Positions 45,032 to 54,176 are shown, counted from the first letter of the stretch. The stretch: DNA of 64,000 nt from Dyella sp. C9 (GCF_003332825.1 NZ_QIRF01000013.1:1-64000); one strand, 5' to 3'. Notes: generated by a model from the sequence alone, not told the origin. Numbers and translations: made by a program.

Positions 45032-48000
45032 TCACCAGTTCCAGCGGAAGCCCACCTTGCCATCCCAGGCATGGAAACCCTGGCTGTTGAAGCCCTTCTG
45101 GTAACCGACGTTGGCATAGAACGAGGTGTTCTTGTCCAGCTGCCAGGTCATGCCACCGTTCAACTGCCACCACGAGCCCTTGATGCTGCCGTCGAAGGGT
45201 ACGAAGCCATCTTCGGACGAGAACGAGGTGGTCGGCTGGCCCTGGAATTCCTTCCACAGGTTGAAGCGCAGCCAACCCGTGAACAGACGGCGTATGCCGT
45301 CGGAGGTGGGATCGAGCGTCCAGGTATTGGCCCAGCGCAGGCCCACGCGCCCCACCAGCGAGGTGATGTCATTGAACTGCACCGTGGCTGCCGCATCGCT
45401 GGCCTGGCCGTTGTTGAAGCGCTGGTAGATCACCTGTGCCTGCGGTTCCCACACCTGCGAGTCGTCGTGGAACGGGTAGCCGCCCTCCACCGATCCGGCC
45501 CAGCCAAAACCCGAGCGATGCAGCTCCAGGCCTTCATTGGACATCGCGCTCTGCTTGGACCAGGTGCCCTGCCACACGGCGTCGAGGTATTGGCCTTCGG
45601 ACCAGAAGTGCGTCCAGTACAAGCCAAGCGACTGCCCCTTCACTTCGTCGCGGCCGGCATCGCTGCCGTCCCAGTCGTCGACATCGCTGCGGATGCGTCC
45701 GGTGCCCAGGTAGAAACCGGCGTGGTCGCGCTGCTGGTTCTCGTGCTCCTCGGCGAACACGTCCATGCCAGCCTGGAACGCCATGATGTTGTAGTCGTAT
45801 TGCGGGCTGCCGTTGTAGATGCCCTGCGAGGCGCCGCGCACGTTGCCATCCTCGCCGATCACGCGCACCCACAGCGCGTTGAGGTAGTTGTCGTCGCGCA
45901 GGTCGCTGCGGTCACGCAACTGTTCCTCGTCGCCCACGCGCTCGTGCAGGTTGTCCAGCGTGGCCCAGCCGTAGCGCAAGGCCAGCGCAGGCAGTGCGGT
46001 GTAGAGCGAAACCTCGGGGCGATAGTTGGGAACGCCTTCCGGCGCGGTTGGCGACTCCGGCTCCGCCGGGCCCGGTACAGGAGGGGGCGTAGGCGGATCG
46101 GCGGGGTCCGGAGCCGGAGGTTCAGGCGCGGGAGGCGCAGGCGGTGACGGTGGTGACGGCGGTGCGGGGCAATCGGGGTGTGAACTCACCGTGCCGCAGT
46201 CCCGGGTGGAGCGCAGGAACCAGTACTGTTCCGTGCCTTCCGAGATACCGCCGCGCGCCAGGGTGTACTCGTAGGGTCCGGCCACGACCGGTCCGGCAAG
46301 GCTGAACGCATCCGCATTCGTCGTGCCACCCGCGGTGACTTCCACCACCGGGATGCCGTTGCCCGAGGTCAGCGCGCCAGGACCACCGGTGTTGGTGACC
46401 GCAATGAAGCTGTGGCCGGTGGCCGTTCCGCCATTGATGATCAGCCGATCGGTCGGCGAACTGTCGTCGGCCAGATAGGTATGGATGCCCAGCGTGCCAC
46501 CCGCGCCGACGTACGAGCCCACGTACAGCTGCTTGTAGGCATCCGGAGCGGTGAACTGCACCAGGCCGGCATTGGTGAGGGTCTGGTACACCAACGAGTC
46601 TTCTGGAATCGTCCAGCTGCTGGTGGCATCCACGTTGACATTGGTGACGTAGTACGCCTCGCCCGTCCAGCTCGAATGATTGGCCAGCGAAATGTCGGCG
46701 AGATTGGTGGTGCCGGCCTCGGCCAGCCCGCTGAGCGTGCTGTCGTCGGCATTGAGGTGCACATAGGTCGACTGCGAGCCACTCGACAGGCCCGCGTACA
46801 GCAGCCCAGTCGTTCCCTGCACCAGGCTGCCTTGCGATGCATTGAGTTGCAGCGGACCGTAACCCAGCACGGCCCAGAAGTCGGACGACACCTGCGTATT
46901 GCTGAGCGTAATCACGTTTTGCTGGCTTGCCGAAACATTGCTCGACGAGATCGCGCGCGTGCTGGCGCCGGTAGCAACCACGTCGGTATCGGAAAGACTG
47001 ATGAACGGCACGGTGGTACGCGTGCCGTAGTTGAGCAGGCGCACCGCCGTGCCGTTGCTTGCAGTGATGGTCGTGGGTGAGCTGCCGCCGAACGTGCTGA
47101 TCTGGCCACCATCCGTGGCGTAGAGCCCGAACGATCCACTACCAGTGTTGTTGATGGTCGCGCCAGTCAGGTTGATCACCGCCGGTGCGTAGTTGCTGCT
47201 GCCGCTGGTCGTGGTGGACGACCAGGCATAGGCGCCGGCGCTGTTGGCGGCACTGGCGGTCACCTGGATGCCGCTTGCCGTGAGCACGCCGCCATCGGAG
47301 CGCAGGCCGGCATTGTTGGTGCCTGCGGTCACCTGGTAGGTGGGTCCCACGGTGCCGCCCGAGCTACTGGCCAGGGTGCCGCCGTTGTTGAGCGTGTAGA
47401 ACGACCAGGTCGGCGTGGCGCCGATAGTGATCGTCCCGCCACTCAGCGTGGCACTGGAACCGTTGCGTACCATCACGCCGACACCAGCGTTGGAACCGGC
47501 CACGGTCAGATTGTTCAAGGTCACGCTGCCGCCGTTGATGACGAGCACGCCGATGCCGCTGTTCTGCGCGCCGCTGGCGCCGGCATTGAAGTTGAAGGTG
47601 AGGCCGGCACCGAGGGCGGTCGTTGGCACCTGGCTATTGTCGACGACCATGCCGGTACCACCGACGCCACTGCCGGGGTTGAAGTTGAAGGTCTGGTTGG
47701 CGGGCAAGGACACCACGCCGCCACCGTACATGTAGACGCCGATCGCGCCGGGCGAATTCAGGTTGACGGTCACGGGCGAGGTGACGGTAAGCGTACTGGG
47801 CGTCGCCGCCGCGGCGGATGTATTTGCCGCGCCAAACGCCAGCGCATTGAGCGCGGTTCCGCTGCTGGTGATGGATCCGCCCGCGAGCGTGATGGTGCCG
47901 CCGTCCTGCGCGACTGCACCGCGCCCCGAGCCTCCGCTCAGGTTGATCGCCACGTTGTTGGCATTGATGGTCGCGGCCAGGCCGTTGGCGGCCAACGCCG

Positions 48001-48526
48001 CACCCACACCAGTGACGTTGAGGTTGGCACCCTGGCTGATGGTAGTGGTGGCAGCGGCGCGCTCGAGCGTGGCATAGGCAAAGATCGCGTAGCCGCCGCC
48101 CGAGGTCACGGTGAGGCCGGGCGACAGCACGTCGACGGTGCCCTCCCGGTCGTAGATGCCGGTGCCGGTGGTGGTGGTGACCGCGATGGCGCCGGTCGAT
48201 GGATCGAAGATCAGTTCGCCACCGCCATTGACGCTGGTGGCAGTGGTGCTGGTGGTGGTGATGGTCGTGTTGCCAACCACGGTCGCCGGCGAATTAGCCG
48301 CGCCGACGGATTGGCCCGTGGTGATGTTGCCGGGTCCAATCTGGGTCGCCTGCGCGCGCACCATGCCGGGTGACAGCAAGGCCAGCAGCAAACCGGCGGA
48401 GCCCAGTGCCCATTCGCGCGTCGAGGGCAGGCGTTGGGCAATGGCCCGTGCCAATGAACGGTGACGATGGTCGATCGCCACGCTTCGGGCGGCCGAGCCG
48501 CGAGAAACCGCATGACGCTTGTCCAA
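45032..48526 (-). CDS. Large autotransporter (type Va) with pertactin-like passenger
   Basis: 1164 residues from a TTG start at 48526, which has AAGGGAG seven nt upstream; no in-frame ATG exists before the signal peptide. Extended basic N-terminus, signal peptide core GSAGLLLALLSPGMVRA cut before QATQ (about residue 57). Passenger to about 780 is rich in Thr/Ser/Gly/Asn beta-helix repeats (many T-I-T, SGG-type strands) with a pertactin-like end TEQYWFLRST. Pro/Ala-rich linker at about 785-823, then a C-terminal beta-barrel (about 880-1164) ending in the aromatic VGFRWNW. Surface-exposed or released adhesin-like function inferred; no protease or lipase motif in the passenger. Confidence 0.9.
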   Translation of the reverse strand: MDKRHAVSRGSAARSVAIDHRHRSLARAIAQRLPSTREWALGSAGLLLALLSPGMVRAQATQIGPGNITTGQSVGAANSPATVVGNTTITTTSTTATSVNGGGELIFDPSTGAIAVTTTTGTGIYDREGTVDVLSPGLTVTSGGGYAIFAYATLERAAATTTISQGANLNVTGVGAALAANGLAATINANNVAINLSGGSGRGAVAQDGGTITLAGGSITSSGTALNALAFGAANTSAAAATPSTLTVTSPVTVNLNSPGAIGVYMYGGGVVSLPANQTFNFNPGSGVGGTGMVVDNSQVPTTALGAGLTFNFNAGASGAQNSGIGVLVINGGSVTLNNLTVAGSNAGVGVMVRNGSSATLSGGTITIGATPTWSFYTLNNGGTLASSSGGTVGPTYQVTAGTNNAGLRSDGGVLTASGIQVTASAANSAGAYAWSSTTTSGSSNYAPAVINLTGATINNTGSGSFGLYATDGGQISTFGGSSPTTITASNGTAVRLLNYGTRTTVPFISLSDTDVVATGASTRAISSSNVSASQQNVITLSNTQVSSDFWAVLGYGPLQLNASQGSLVQGTTGLLYAGLSSGSQSTYVHLNADDSTLSGLAEAGTTNLADISLANHSSWTGEAYYVTNVNVDATSSWTIPEDSLVYQTLTNAGLVQFTAPDAYKQLYVGSYVGAGGTLGIHTYLADDSSPTDRLIINGGTATGHSFIAVTNTGGPGALTSGNGIPVVEVTAGGTTNADAFSLAGPVVAGPYEYTLARGGISEGTEQYWFLRSTRDCGTVSSHPDCPAPPSPPSPPAPPAPEPPAPDPADPPTPPPVPGPAEPESPTAPEGVPNYRPEVSLYTALPALALRYGWATLDNLHERVGDEEQLRDRSDLRDDNYLNALWVRVIGEDGNVRGASQGIYNGSPQYDYNIMAFQAGMDVFAEEHENQQRDHAGFYLGTGRIRSDVDDWDGSDAGRDEVKGQSLGLYWTHFWSEGQYLDAVWQGTWSKQSAMSNEGLELHRSGFGWAGSVEGGYPFHDDSQVWEPQAQVIYQRFNNGQASDAAATVQFNDITSLVGRVGLRWANTWTLDPTSDGIRRLFTGWLRFNLWKEFQGQPTTSFSSEDGFVPFDGSIKGSWWQLNGGMTWQLDKNTSFYANVGYQKGFNSQGFHAWDGKVGFRWNW

Positions 48527-48720
48527 GGCTGTGCTCCCTTGCCGATGCGCAGGGCGCGCACGGCGAGCCGGAATGGATTGCAAAACGCGGGAGCAGACAT
48601 GATCGGAGCGCGTCCCTTTCCGGACAACCGAAGAACTACTTAGAGCGCGCCATGTTGAACGGGCAAAGTGGCTTTGCCGCGAGGCGAAACATTCGTATGG
48701 ACGGCCACGCTGCGCGACGG

Positions 48721-48760
48721 CGGTCAACGAATCGTGAATGTCCTCACGATCCGTTGACCG
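48721..48760. repeat. 17-bp inverted repeat
   Basis: CGGTCAACGAATCGTGA (48721-48737) and TCACGATCCGTTGACCG (48744-48760), one mismatch, 6-nt loop. It lies about 195-235 bp upstream of the autotransporter TTG. Long imperfect palindrome without T-run: candidate operator or stable hairpin. Confidence 0.65.
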
Positions 48761-48873
48761 CTGATGGGTGAAACACGGCGGGCCGGATACTTTCCGACAT
48801 CACGCCGAGGTCGCCGCGATGGCATTCGTGCCCACGCAGCGCGGCTACCTGTCGCATATTGCAGTCGACGCAC

Positions 48874-48901
48874 AAAACAACGGGCGCCGAAGCGCCCGTT
48901 G
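48874..48901 (-). terminator. Rho-independent terminator of glnA
   Basis: Stem CAACGGGCGC / GCGCCCGTTG with a UUCG tetraloop on the minus strand, followed by T4. It begins 27 bp after the glnA stop codon. Confidence 0.85.
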
Positions 48902-48928
48902 TCCCTCCCACCCACAGCGTTTACGCGA

Positions 48929-50344
48929 TCAGAGCGCGTAGTACATCTGGAATTCCAGCGGGTGCGTGCTGGCGCGGTAACGCGTCACTTCCTGCATCTT
49001 CAGCTCGATGTATGCATCGATGAAGTCGTCGGTGAACACGCCACCGGCCTTGAGGAAGTCGCGATCCTTGTCGAGCGCGTTGAGCGCTTCGTCCAGGCTC
49101 GAGCACACCTGCGGGATGTTCTTCTCTTCTTCCGGCGGCAGGTCGTAGAGATCCTTGTCGCTCGGCGCACCCGGGTCGATCTTGTTGATGATGCCGTCGA
49201 GGCCGGCCATCATCAGCGCGGTGAACACCAGGTAGCCGGAGTTCATCGGATCGGGGAAGCGCACTTCGATGCGGCGACCCTTCGGGCTGGACACGTACGG
49301 GATGCGACAGCTGGCCGAGCGGTTGCGGGCCGAGTAGGCCAGCATCACCGGCGCTTCGAAGCCCGGCACCAGGCGCTTGTAGCTGTTGGTGGTGGAGTTG
49401 GCGAACGCGTTGATGGCCTTGGCGTGCTTGAAGATGCCGCCGATGTACCACAGCGCGGTCTGCGACAGGCCGCCGTACAGGTCGCCCGCGAACAGATTGT
49501 TGCCGTCCTTCGCCAGCGACTGGTGCACATGCATGCCGCTGCCGTTGTCGCCGACGATCGGCTTGGGCATGAAGGTCACGGTCTTGCCGTTCTGGTGGGC
49601 GACGTTCTTGATGACGTACTTCATGGTCATCAGTTCATCGGCCTTCTTCACCAGCGTGTTGAACTTCACGCCGATCTCGCACTGGCCCGCGTTGGCCACT
49701 TCGTGGTGATGCACTTCCACCACCTGGCCCAGCGATTCGAGCACCTTGCACATGTCGGCGCGCAGGTCGCCCAGCGAGTCGACCGGGCTGACCGGGAAGT
49801 AGCCGCCCTTCACGCCCGGACGGTGGCCGGTGTTGTTGTCTTCGTACTTGTAGCGCGAGCTCCACGCGGCTTCTTCGGAGCCGATTTCGTAGAACACGCG
49901 GCCCATGTCGTTCTGCCAGCGCACCGAGTCGAAGATGAAGAATTCCGGCTCCGGACCGAAGAAGGCGGTGTCGGCAATGCCGGTGGACTTCAGGAAGGCT
50001 TCGCCGCGCTTGGCGATGGAGCGCGGGTCACGGCCATAGGCCTGCATGGTGGACGGCTCGAGCACGTCGCAGTGCAGGATCATCTGGGTGTGCGCGCTGA
50101 AGGGATCGATGTACGCGGTGTCCGGATCCGGCAGCAGGATCATGTCGGACTCGTTGATGCCCTTCCAGCCGGCGATCGACGAACCGTCGAACATCTTGCC
50201 GTCCTCGAAGGTGCCCTCGTCGATGGCGTGGGCCGGGAACGTCACGTGGTGGTGCTTGCCGAGCATGTCGGCGAAGCGGAAGTCGACGAACTCGACCTCG
50301 TGTTCCTGGATCAGATCGAGCACTTTCTGGACGGCGGACGACAT
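48929..50344 (-). CDS. glnA: Glutamine synthetase (type I)
   Basis: Makes glutamine from glutamate, ammonia and ATP; the central ammonia assimilation enzyme. 471 residues, type I-beta-like length. Signatures: [37 protein letters not shown], and the adenylylation-site region ([15 protein letters not shown]) where the Tyr of the usual NLYDLP is present. ATG at 50344 has GAGG 8 nt upstream; the frame continues 20 codons further. Promoter: sigma-54 -24/-12 element and NtrC box upstream. Terminator follows. Confidence 0.97.
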   Translation of the reverse strand: MSSAVQKVLDLIQEHEVEFVDFRFADMLGKHHHVTFPAHAIDEGTFEDGKMFDGSSIAGWKGINESDMILLPDPDTAYIDPFSAHTQMILHCDVLEPSTMQAYGRDPRSIAKRGEAFLKSTGIADTAFFGPEPEFFIFDSVRWQNDMGRVFYEIGSEEAAWSSRYKYEDNNTGHRPGVKGGYFPVSPVDSLGDLRADMCKVLESLGQVVEVHHHEVANAGQCEIGVKFNTLVKKADELMTMKYVIKNVAHQNGKTVTFMPKPIVGDNGSGMHVHQSLAKDGNNLFAGDLYGGLSQTALWYIGGIFKHAKAINAFANSTTNSYKRLVPGFEAPVMLAYSARNRSASCRIPYVSSPKGRRIEVRFPDPMNSGYLVFTALMMAGLDGIINKIDPGAPSDKDLYDLPPEEEKNIPQVCSSLDEALNALDKDRDFLKAGGVFTDDFIDAYIELKMQEVTRYRASTHPLEFQMYYAL

Positions 50345-50387
50345 GGACAACCTCGACGGGCTAAAGGTGAGAAAACGAAGGCGATTC

Positions 50388-50403
50388 AGCAAGGCGCGTG
50401 CCA
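50388..50403 (-). promoter_or_regulatory. Sigma-54 promoter of glnA
   Basis: Minus strand: TGGCACG (complement 50397-50403), CGCC, TTGCT (complement 50388-50392), a full match to the YTGGCACG-N4-TTGCW consensus with GG at -24 and GC at -12. Predicted +1 near 50378, giving a short leader of about 34 nt to the ATG. Confidence 0.85.
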
Positions 50404-50438
50404 AGCAGACAGTTCTTTCTACATCAATGAGTTAAGCT

Positions 50439-50456
50439 ATCACGACCGATCGTGAT
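50439..50456. promoter_or_regulatory. Palindromic operator-like site upstream of glnA
   Basis: ATCACGA (50439-50445), CCGA, TCGTGAT (50450-50456): a perfect 7-bp inverted repeat. It lies about 36-53 bp upstream of the sigma-54 element, between it and the NtrC box. Binding protein unknown. Confidence 0.45.
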
Positions 50457-50490
50457 CCCTGTGTATTGCACGATGATGAAACACGTATAA

Positions 50491-50505
50491 GCACCATATT
50501 GGTGC
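50491..50505. promoter_or_regulatory. NtrC binding site upstream of glnA
   Basis: GCACCATATTGGTGC, a perfect GCACC-N5-GGTGC palindrome, the NtrC consensus. Its centre (50498) is about 120 bp upstream of the predicted sigma-54 start, the usual enhancer distance. The rest of 50506-50738 holds no other gene. Confidence 0.85.
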
Positions 50506-50738
50506 AAATATCCTGAACTCGTCAGGCCTGCATACGCAGCGCAGGGCACGCCTGCAGGATGTCGCCATGATGAGCGTAGCGAGTCATCCGGCGCCTTTCC
50601 CAGATGCCCTCAGCCGGCATCCGCAGGGACGAGCACCGCGGGCCACCTGCACCGCCCCAAAAACGCCACTCCAGTCGCTTAAGCTATGCCGCTTTGCGCC
50701 GGCATGGAACCGGTGCCGGCCAACTTCCTGGAGTTTCC

Positions 50739-51533
50739 GTGAGCGACCTGATCAACGTCATCCTGCTCGGCATCATCGAGGGCATCACCGAGTTCCTGCC
50801 CATCTCCAGCACGGGCCACCTGCTGATCGCCGAAAAGTTCGGCCTCGGCGAACGCTCGGACCTGTTCAACGTGGGCATCCAGGCCGGCGCCATCCTCGCG
50901 GTGACCTTCATTTACTGGAGCCGCATCTGGCAGCTGTTCACCCAGTGGCGCGACCCGGCCAACCGCGATTACCTGGCCAAGCTGACGGTGGCGTTCCTGA
51001 TCACCGCAGTGCTTGGCTTCATTGCGGTGAAGCTCGGCTTCAAGCTGCCCGAGGCGGTGACGCCGGTGGCGTGGGCGCTGGTGATCGGCGGCATCTGGAT
51101 GCTTGCCGCCGAGCGCCTCGCCGCACGCCAGCCCGATCGCACCGAGGTGACCTGGCGCGTGGCCATCCTGGTCGGCGTGGCGCAAATGGTGGCGGGCATC
51201 TTCCCCGGCACCTCGCGCTCGGCCGCGACCATCTTCACCGCCATGCTGGCGGGCACCAGCAACCGCGCGGCGGCCACCGAATTCGCCTTCCTGGTGGGCA
51301 TCCCCACCATGTACGCAGCCAGCGGCTACGAGCTGCTGAAGGTGGCCAAGGAAGGCGGCCTGCACGAAGACTGGACCGCCCTGATCGTGGGCTTCATCGT
51401 GTCGGGCGTCGTGGGTTTCGTCGCGGTGAAGTGGCTGCTGGGCTATATCCGCAGCCACCGCTTTACGCCGTTCGCGATCTACCGCATCGCGCTGGGCCTC
51501 GCCCTGCTGGTGTTCATGCCCGCCGGCGCCTGA
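50739..51533 (+). CDS. uppP: Undecaprenyl-diphosphate phosphatase
   Basis: Integral membrane enzyme that dephosphorylates undecaprenyl diphosphate, recycling the lipid carrier for peptidoglycan and other cell-wall glycans; confers bacitracin tolerance. 264 residues, about 8 helices. The family motifs EGITEFLPISSTGH near residue 14 and PGTSRSAAT near residue 160 are intact. GTG at 50739 has GGAG six nt upstream. The frame is open further upstream but the family N-terminus fits here. Convergent with the LysR gene at 51650. Confidence 0.94.
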   Translation: MSDLINVILLGIIEGITEFLPISSTGHLLIAEKFGLGERSDLFNVGIQAGAILAVTFIYWSRIWQLFTQWRDPANRDYLAKLTVAFLITAVLGFIAVKLGFKLPEAVTPVAWALVIGGIWMLAAERLAARQPDRTEVTWRVAILVGVAQMVAGIFPGTSRSAATIFTAMLAGTSNRAAATEFAFLVGIPTMYAASGYELLKVAKEGGLHEDWTALIVGFIVSGVVGFVAVKWLLGYIRSHRFTPFAIYRIALGLALLVFMPAGA

Positions 51534-51546
51534 TCGATAAAACACC

Positions 51547-51634
51547 TGTAGGAGCGCACCCTGTGCGCGACCGGCGCCGCGGGACCACTCCATGGGGAAT
51601 GCCAGCCCGATCGCGCTCAGGGTGCGCTCCTACA
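51547..51634. repeat. Inverted repeat between convergent genes (family B, copy 2)
   Basis: 24-bp arms, 51547-51570 and 51611-51634, one mismatch; the core is GAGCGCACCCTG..GCGCGA as in the copy at 30931. It begins 13 bp after the uppP stop and ends 15 bp before the LysR 3' end. Likely REP-like and bidirectionally terminating. Confidence 0.8.
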
Positions 51635-51649
51635 ACAGTAGGGTCAGGC

Positions 51650-52597
51650 TCAGGCGCGTAGGCGCGCCGGCTCCGCCAGCGCCGGCTTCTTGTGCTTGCC
51701 CGGTTCGCTGGTCTGCTCGAACACCTCGCGCACCCATTCGATGAAGGCCTGCACGCGCGCGGACAGGTGCTTCTTCTGCGGGTAGACGATCCATACCGGC
51801 TTGCCGGTGGAAATGGTGTCCGTCATCACCAGCTCGAGCTTGCCGAACTCCAGCATGCAGGCGGCGATCACGTGCGGCGCCTGGGTGATGCCCAGCCCGG
51901 ACACCACCGCCTGGATCACCGATTCGGCGTCGTTGATCAGGATGTGCGCCTCGATGTCGATGCCGACCTGGCCGCTCGGGGTGTCGAACTGCCACTGGCG
52001 TGGCCGGCCATTGGGCTGCACGTAGTTGATGCAGCGATGATTCTTAAGGTCTTCAATGCTCTGCGGTGAGCCGTAGCGGGCCAGATAGTCCGGCGAGGCA
52101 ATGATCACATTGCGCAGGTAGCCGATCTTGCGTGCGATCAGGCTGGAATCCTCCAGCGGCCCCACGCGCACCGCGCAGTCGATGCCCTCCTCGTTGAGGT
52201 CGTAGGGGTAGTCGCACATGGCCAGCTCCAGCCGGATATCCGGATAGCGCTGCTCGAATTCGGCCAGGCGGGGAATGATCACGGTGCGCCCCACCGAGGC
52301 AGGCACGCCGATGCGCAGCTTGCCGGAAGGCTTGCGCGCGGCATAGCCGAGGGCCTCGGTGGCCTCGGCGAGATCTGCAAGGATCTCCTTGCAACGTGCA
52401 TGGAAAGACGCCCCATCATCGGTCAAACGCAATGAACGCGTCGACCGGTAGAGCAGCCGGGCACCCAGCTGTTCCTCCAGTCGGGACACGGCGCGACTGA
52501 CACCGGAGGGAGTCATGCCCAGTTGGGCAGCCGCCGCGGCAAAGCTCTTGGCCTCGACCACGCGGACGAACGCGGAGATTGCGGCAAAGTCTTCCAT
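51650..52597 (-). CDS. LysR family transcriptional regulator (efflux operon regulator)
   Basis: 315-residue LTTR. HTH at about 1-60 (MEDFAAISAFVRVVEAKSFAAAAAQLGMTPSGVSRAVSRLE). Substrate-binding domain similar to CrgA/aromatic-acid responsive LTTRs (DYPYDLNEEGIDCAVRVGPLEDSSL). Divergent from the RND efflux operon with 142 bp between ATGs, including a GTGACTG-A-CAGTCAC palindrome, so it is the likely regulator of that operon. Confidence 0.92.
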   Translation of the reverse strand: MEDFAAISAFVRVVEAKSFAAAAAQLGMTPSGVSRAVSRLEEQLGARLLYRSTRSLRLTDDGASFHARCKEILADLAEATEALGYAARKPSGKLRIGVPASVGRTVIIPRLAEFEQRYPDIRLELAMCDYPYDLNEEGIDCAVRVGPLEDSSLIARKIGYLRNVIIASPDYLARYGSPQSIEDLKNHRCINYVQPNGRPRQWQFDTPSGQVGIDIEAHILINDAESVIQAVVSGLGITQAPHVIAACMLEFGKLELVMTDTISTGKPVWIVYPQKKHLSARVQAFIEWVREVFEQTSEPGKHKKPALAEPARLRA

Positions 52598-52619
52598 AGG
52601 CTGGTTTTCTACCCCATTC

Positions 52620-52634
52620 GTGACTGACAGTCAC
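52620..52634. promoter_or_regulatory. Palindrome in the LysR/RND intergenic region
   Basis: GTGACTGACAGTCAC, a perfect 7-bp inverted repeat with one central base, 23-37 bp upstream of the LysR ATG and 106-120 bp upstream of the membrane fusion protein ATG. Candidate LysR operator; also possible as a site for another repressor. Confidence 0.5.
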
Positions 52635-52739
52635 TATTGCATTGCACAAGAAGGTATTTATTGAACCGTATCGTACACCTAATCTCTCGCCCCTGCCCGG
52701 AGGTCTCCCGACCTCACGGGCCCATTCTGGGAGGCCGAG

Positions 52740-53936
52740 ATGAAGAAACGATGGATCCTTACCCTGCTCACCCTGGCCGTGGTGGGGGGAAGCTGGGCCC
52801 TGCTGGGCCATAGCGGTGACACCCACGCACAGGCCGGCCCGCCACCGGCACCCGCCGTCACCGTAGCCCAGGTGCTGGTGCGCCCGGTGGACGATGCCGA
52901 CGAATTCACCGGACGCCTGCAGGCGGTCGACACCATCCAGCTGCGCCCGCGCGTCAGCGGATATGTGGACTCGATCCACTTCAAGGAAGGGGCGATCGTG
53001 CGCAAGGGCGACCTGCTCTTCCGTATCGACCCGCGCCCGTACCAGGCCGAAGTGGACCGGCTGAGCGCCAACCTCAGCCAGGCCAGGTCCGAGGAAGTGC
53101 TGGCCCAGGCCAACGCCGAACGCGCGCAGCGGCTGCTGGAGCAGCATGCCGTGGCCAAGGAAGAGGCCGATCGCCAGGTCACCGCCGCGCAAAGTGCCAA
53201 GGCGCAGGTGGCGTCCACCACCGCCGCACTGGACGCCGCCCGGCTCAACCTCGGCTTCACCGAGATCCGTGCGCCGATCGATGGCCGCGTGAGCAACGCC
53301 CTGGTGACACCGGGCAATCTGGTCACCAGCAACGACGTGCTGACCAGCGTGGTGAGCATCGACCCGATCTACGCCTACTTCGACGTGGACGAGCACAGCT
53401 ACCTGAAGTTCGACCGCCTGCGTCGCGAGCACGGCGGCTCGCCGGAGATCGCCATGGCGCTGGCCGACGAGCAGGGTTTCCCGCACGCCGGTCGCGTGGA
53501 CTTTGTCGACAACCAGCTGCGCGCCGGCAGCGGCACGATTCGCCTGCGCGCGGTGTTCGACAACGCCGACGCACGCTACACGCCGGGCCTGTACGTACGC
53601 ATCCAGCTGCGCAGCGACAGCCATACGCCGCGTGCCCTGGTGGATGACCGTGCGGTGGCCACCGACCTCGGCAACAAGTTCGTCTATGTGCTGGGCAAGG
53701 ACAACAAGGTGGAATACCGCCGCGTGGTCACCGGCCCGCTGCTGGACGGCCTGCGCGTGGTCACCGAAGGCCTGGATGCGAAGGACGTGGTGGTAGTCAG
53801 CGGCATCCAGCATGTGCGCCCGGGCGTGGAAGTGAACCCGACCAAGGTGGCGATGCAGACGCGCAGCCTCGAGCCGAACAAGCAGCTCGCCCTTGTGGGC
53901 GGCGCTTCGGGCAAGAACGCCGCGCAGGAGCAGTAA
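52740..53936 (+). CDS. RND efflux periplasmic adaptor (membrane fusion protein)
   Basis: 398 residues: N-terminal membrane anchor (MKKRWILTLLTLAVVGGSWALL) with no lipobox Cys, so probably an uncleaved helix. Lipoyl-like domain split around a helical hairpin (GYVDSIHFKEGAIVRKGDLLFRIDPRPYQAEVDRL ... LNLGFTEIRAPIDGRVSNALVTPGN), beta-barrel and membrane-proximal domains (VDDRAVATDLGNKFVYVLG). Links the RND pump to the outer-membrane channel encoded downstream. First gene of the four-gene operon; the next gene is 240 bp away across a REP-like repeat and a hairpin. Confidence 0.94.
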   Translation: MKKRWILTLLTLAVVGGSWALLGHSGDTHAQAGPPPAPAVTVAQVLVRPVDDADEFTGRLQAVDTIQLRPRVSGYVDSIHFKEGAIVRKGDLLFRIDPRPYQAEVDRLSANLSQARSEEVLAQANAERAQRLLEQHAVAKEEADRQVTAAQSAKAQVASTTAALDAARLNLGFTEIRAPIDGRVSNALVTPGNLVTSNDVLTSVVSIDPIYAYFDVDEHSYLKFDRLRREHGGSPEIAMALADEQGFPHAGRVDFVDNQLRAGSGTIRLRAVFDNADARYTPGLYVRIQLRSDSHTPRALVDDRAVATDLGNKFVYVLGKDNKVEYRRVVTGPLLDGLRVVTEGLDAKDVVVVSGIQHVRPGVEVNPTKVAMQTRSLEPNKQLALVGGASGKNAAQEQ

Positions 53937-53947
53937 CTGCTTTTGCT

Positions 53948-54032
53948 CGTCGTCCCTGCGAAGGCAGGGACCCAGTGACTCTCCTCTGCCGCGTGAAAGG
54001 CGCTGGATCCCTGCCCTCGCAGGGATGACGGG
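53948..54032. repeat. REP-like inverted repeat (family A, copy 2)
   Basis: Left arm CGTCGTCCCTGCGAAGGCAG from 53948; right arm ending about 54032 reads CGTCATCCCTGCGAGGGCAG on the other strand. It shares CAGTGACT and GCTGGATCCCTGCC with the copy at 22537-22641. Lies between the adaptor and pump genes. Confidence 0.75.
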
Positions 54033-54060
54033 TCAGGAGAACGGCCAGCAAGTCATGAAC

Positions 54061-54084
54061 GCCCTCTTCCTTTGGGAAGAGGGC
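54061..54084. other. Intra-operon hairpin
   Basis: Perfect 10-bp stem GCCCTCTTCC (54061-54070) / GGAAGAGGGC (54075-54084), loop TTTG. No T-run. It lies before the pump gene, where with the adjacent family A element it may affect mRNA stability or expression ratio. Confidence 0.5.
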
Positions 54085-54176
54085 CAGGGAGGCTCTGTCC
54101 CCGCATCGCGCGTAGAGGCTCCCGAAGTCCCCGCCCCAGGCGGGAATGGTGCCCAAGAGCAACCAGGACGAACGCA

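Larger units (their letters stand above)
48527..48928. other. Intergenic region: autotransporter upstream sequence and glnA terminator
   Basis: 402 bp. It contains, in plus order, the upstream region of the minus-strand autotransporter, with a long inverted repeat at 48721-48760, and the intrinsic terminator of glnA (48874-48901). No other gene is visible. I did not identify a confident promoter for the autotransporter. Confidence 0.6.
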
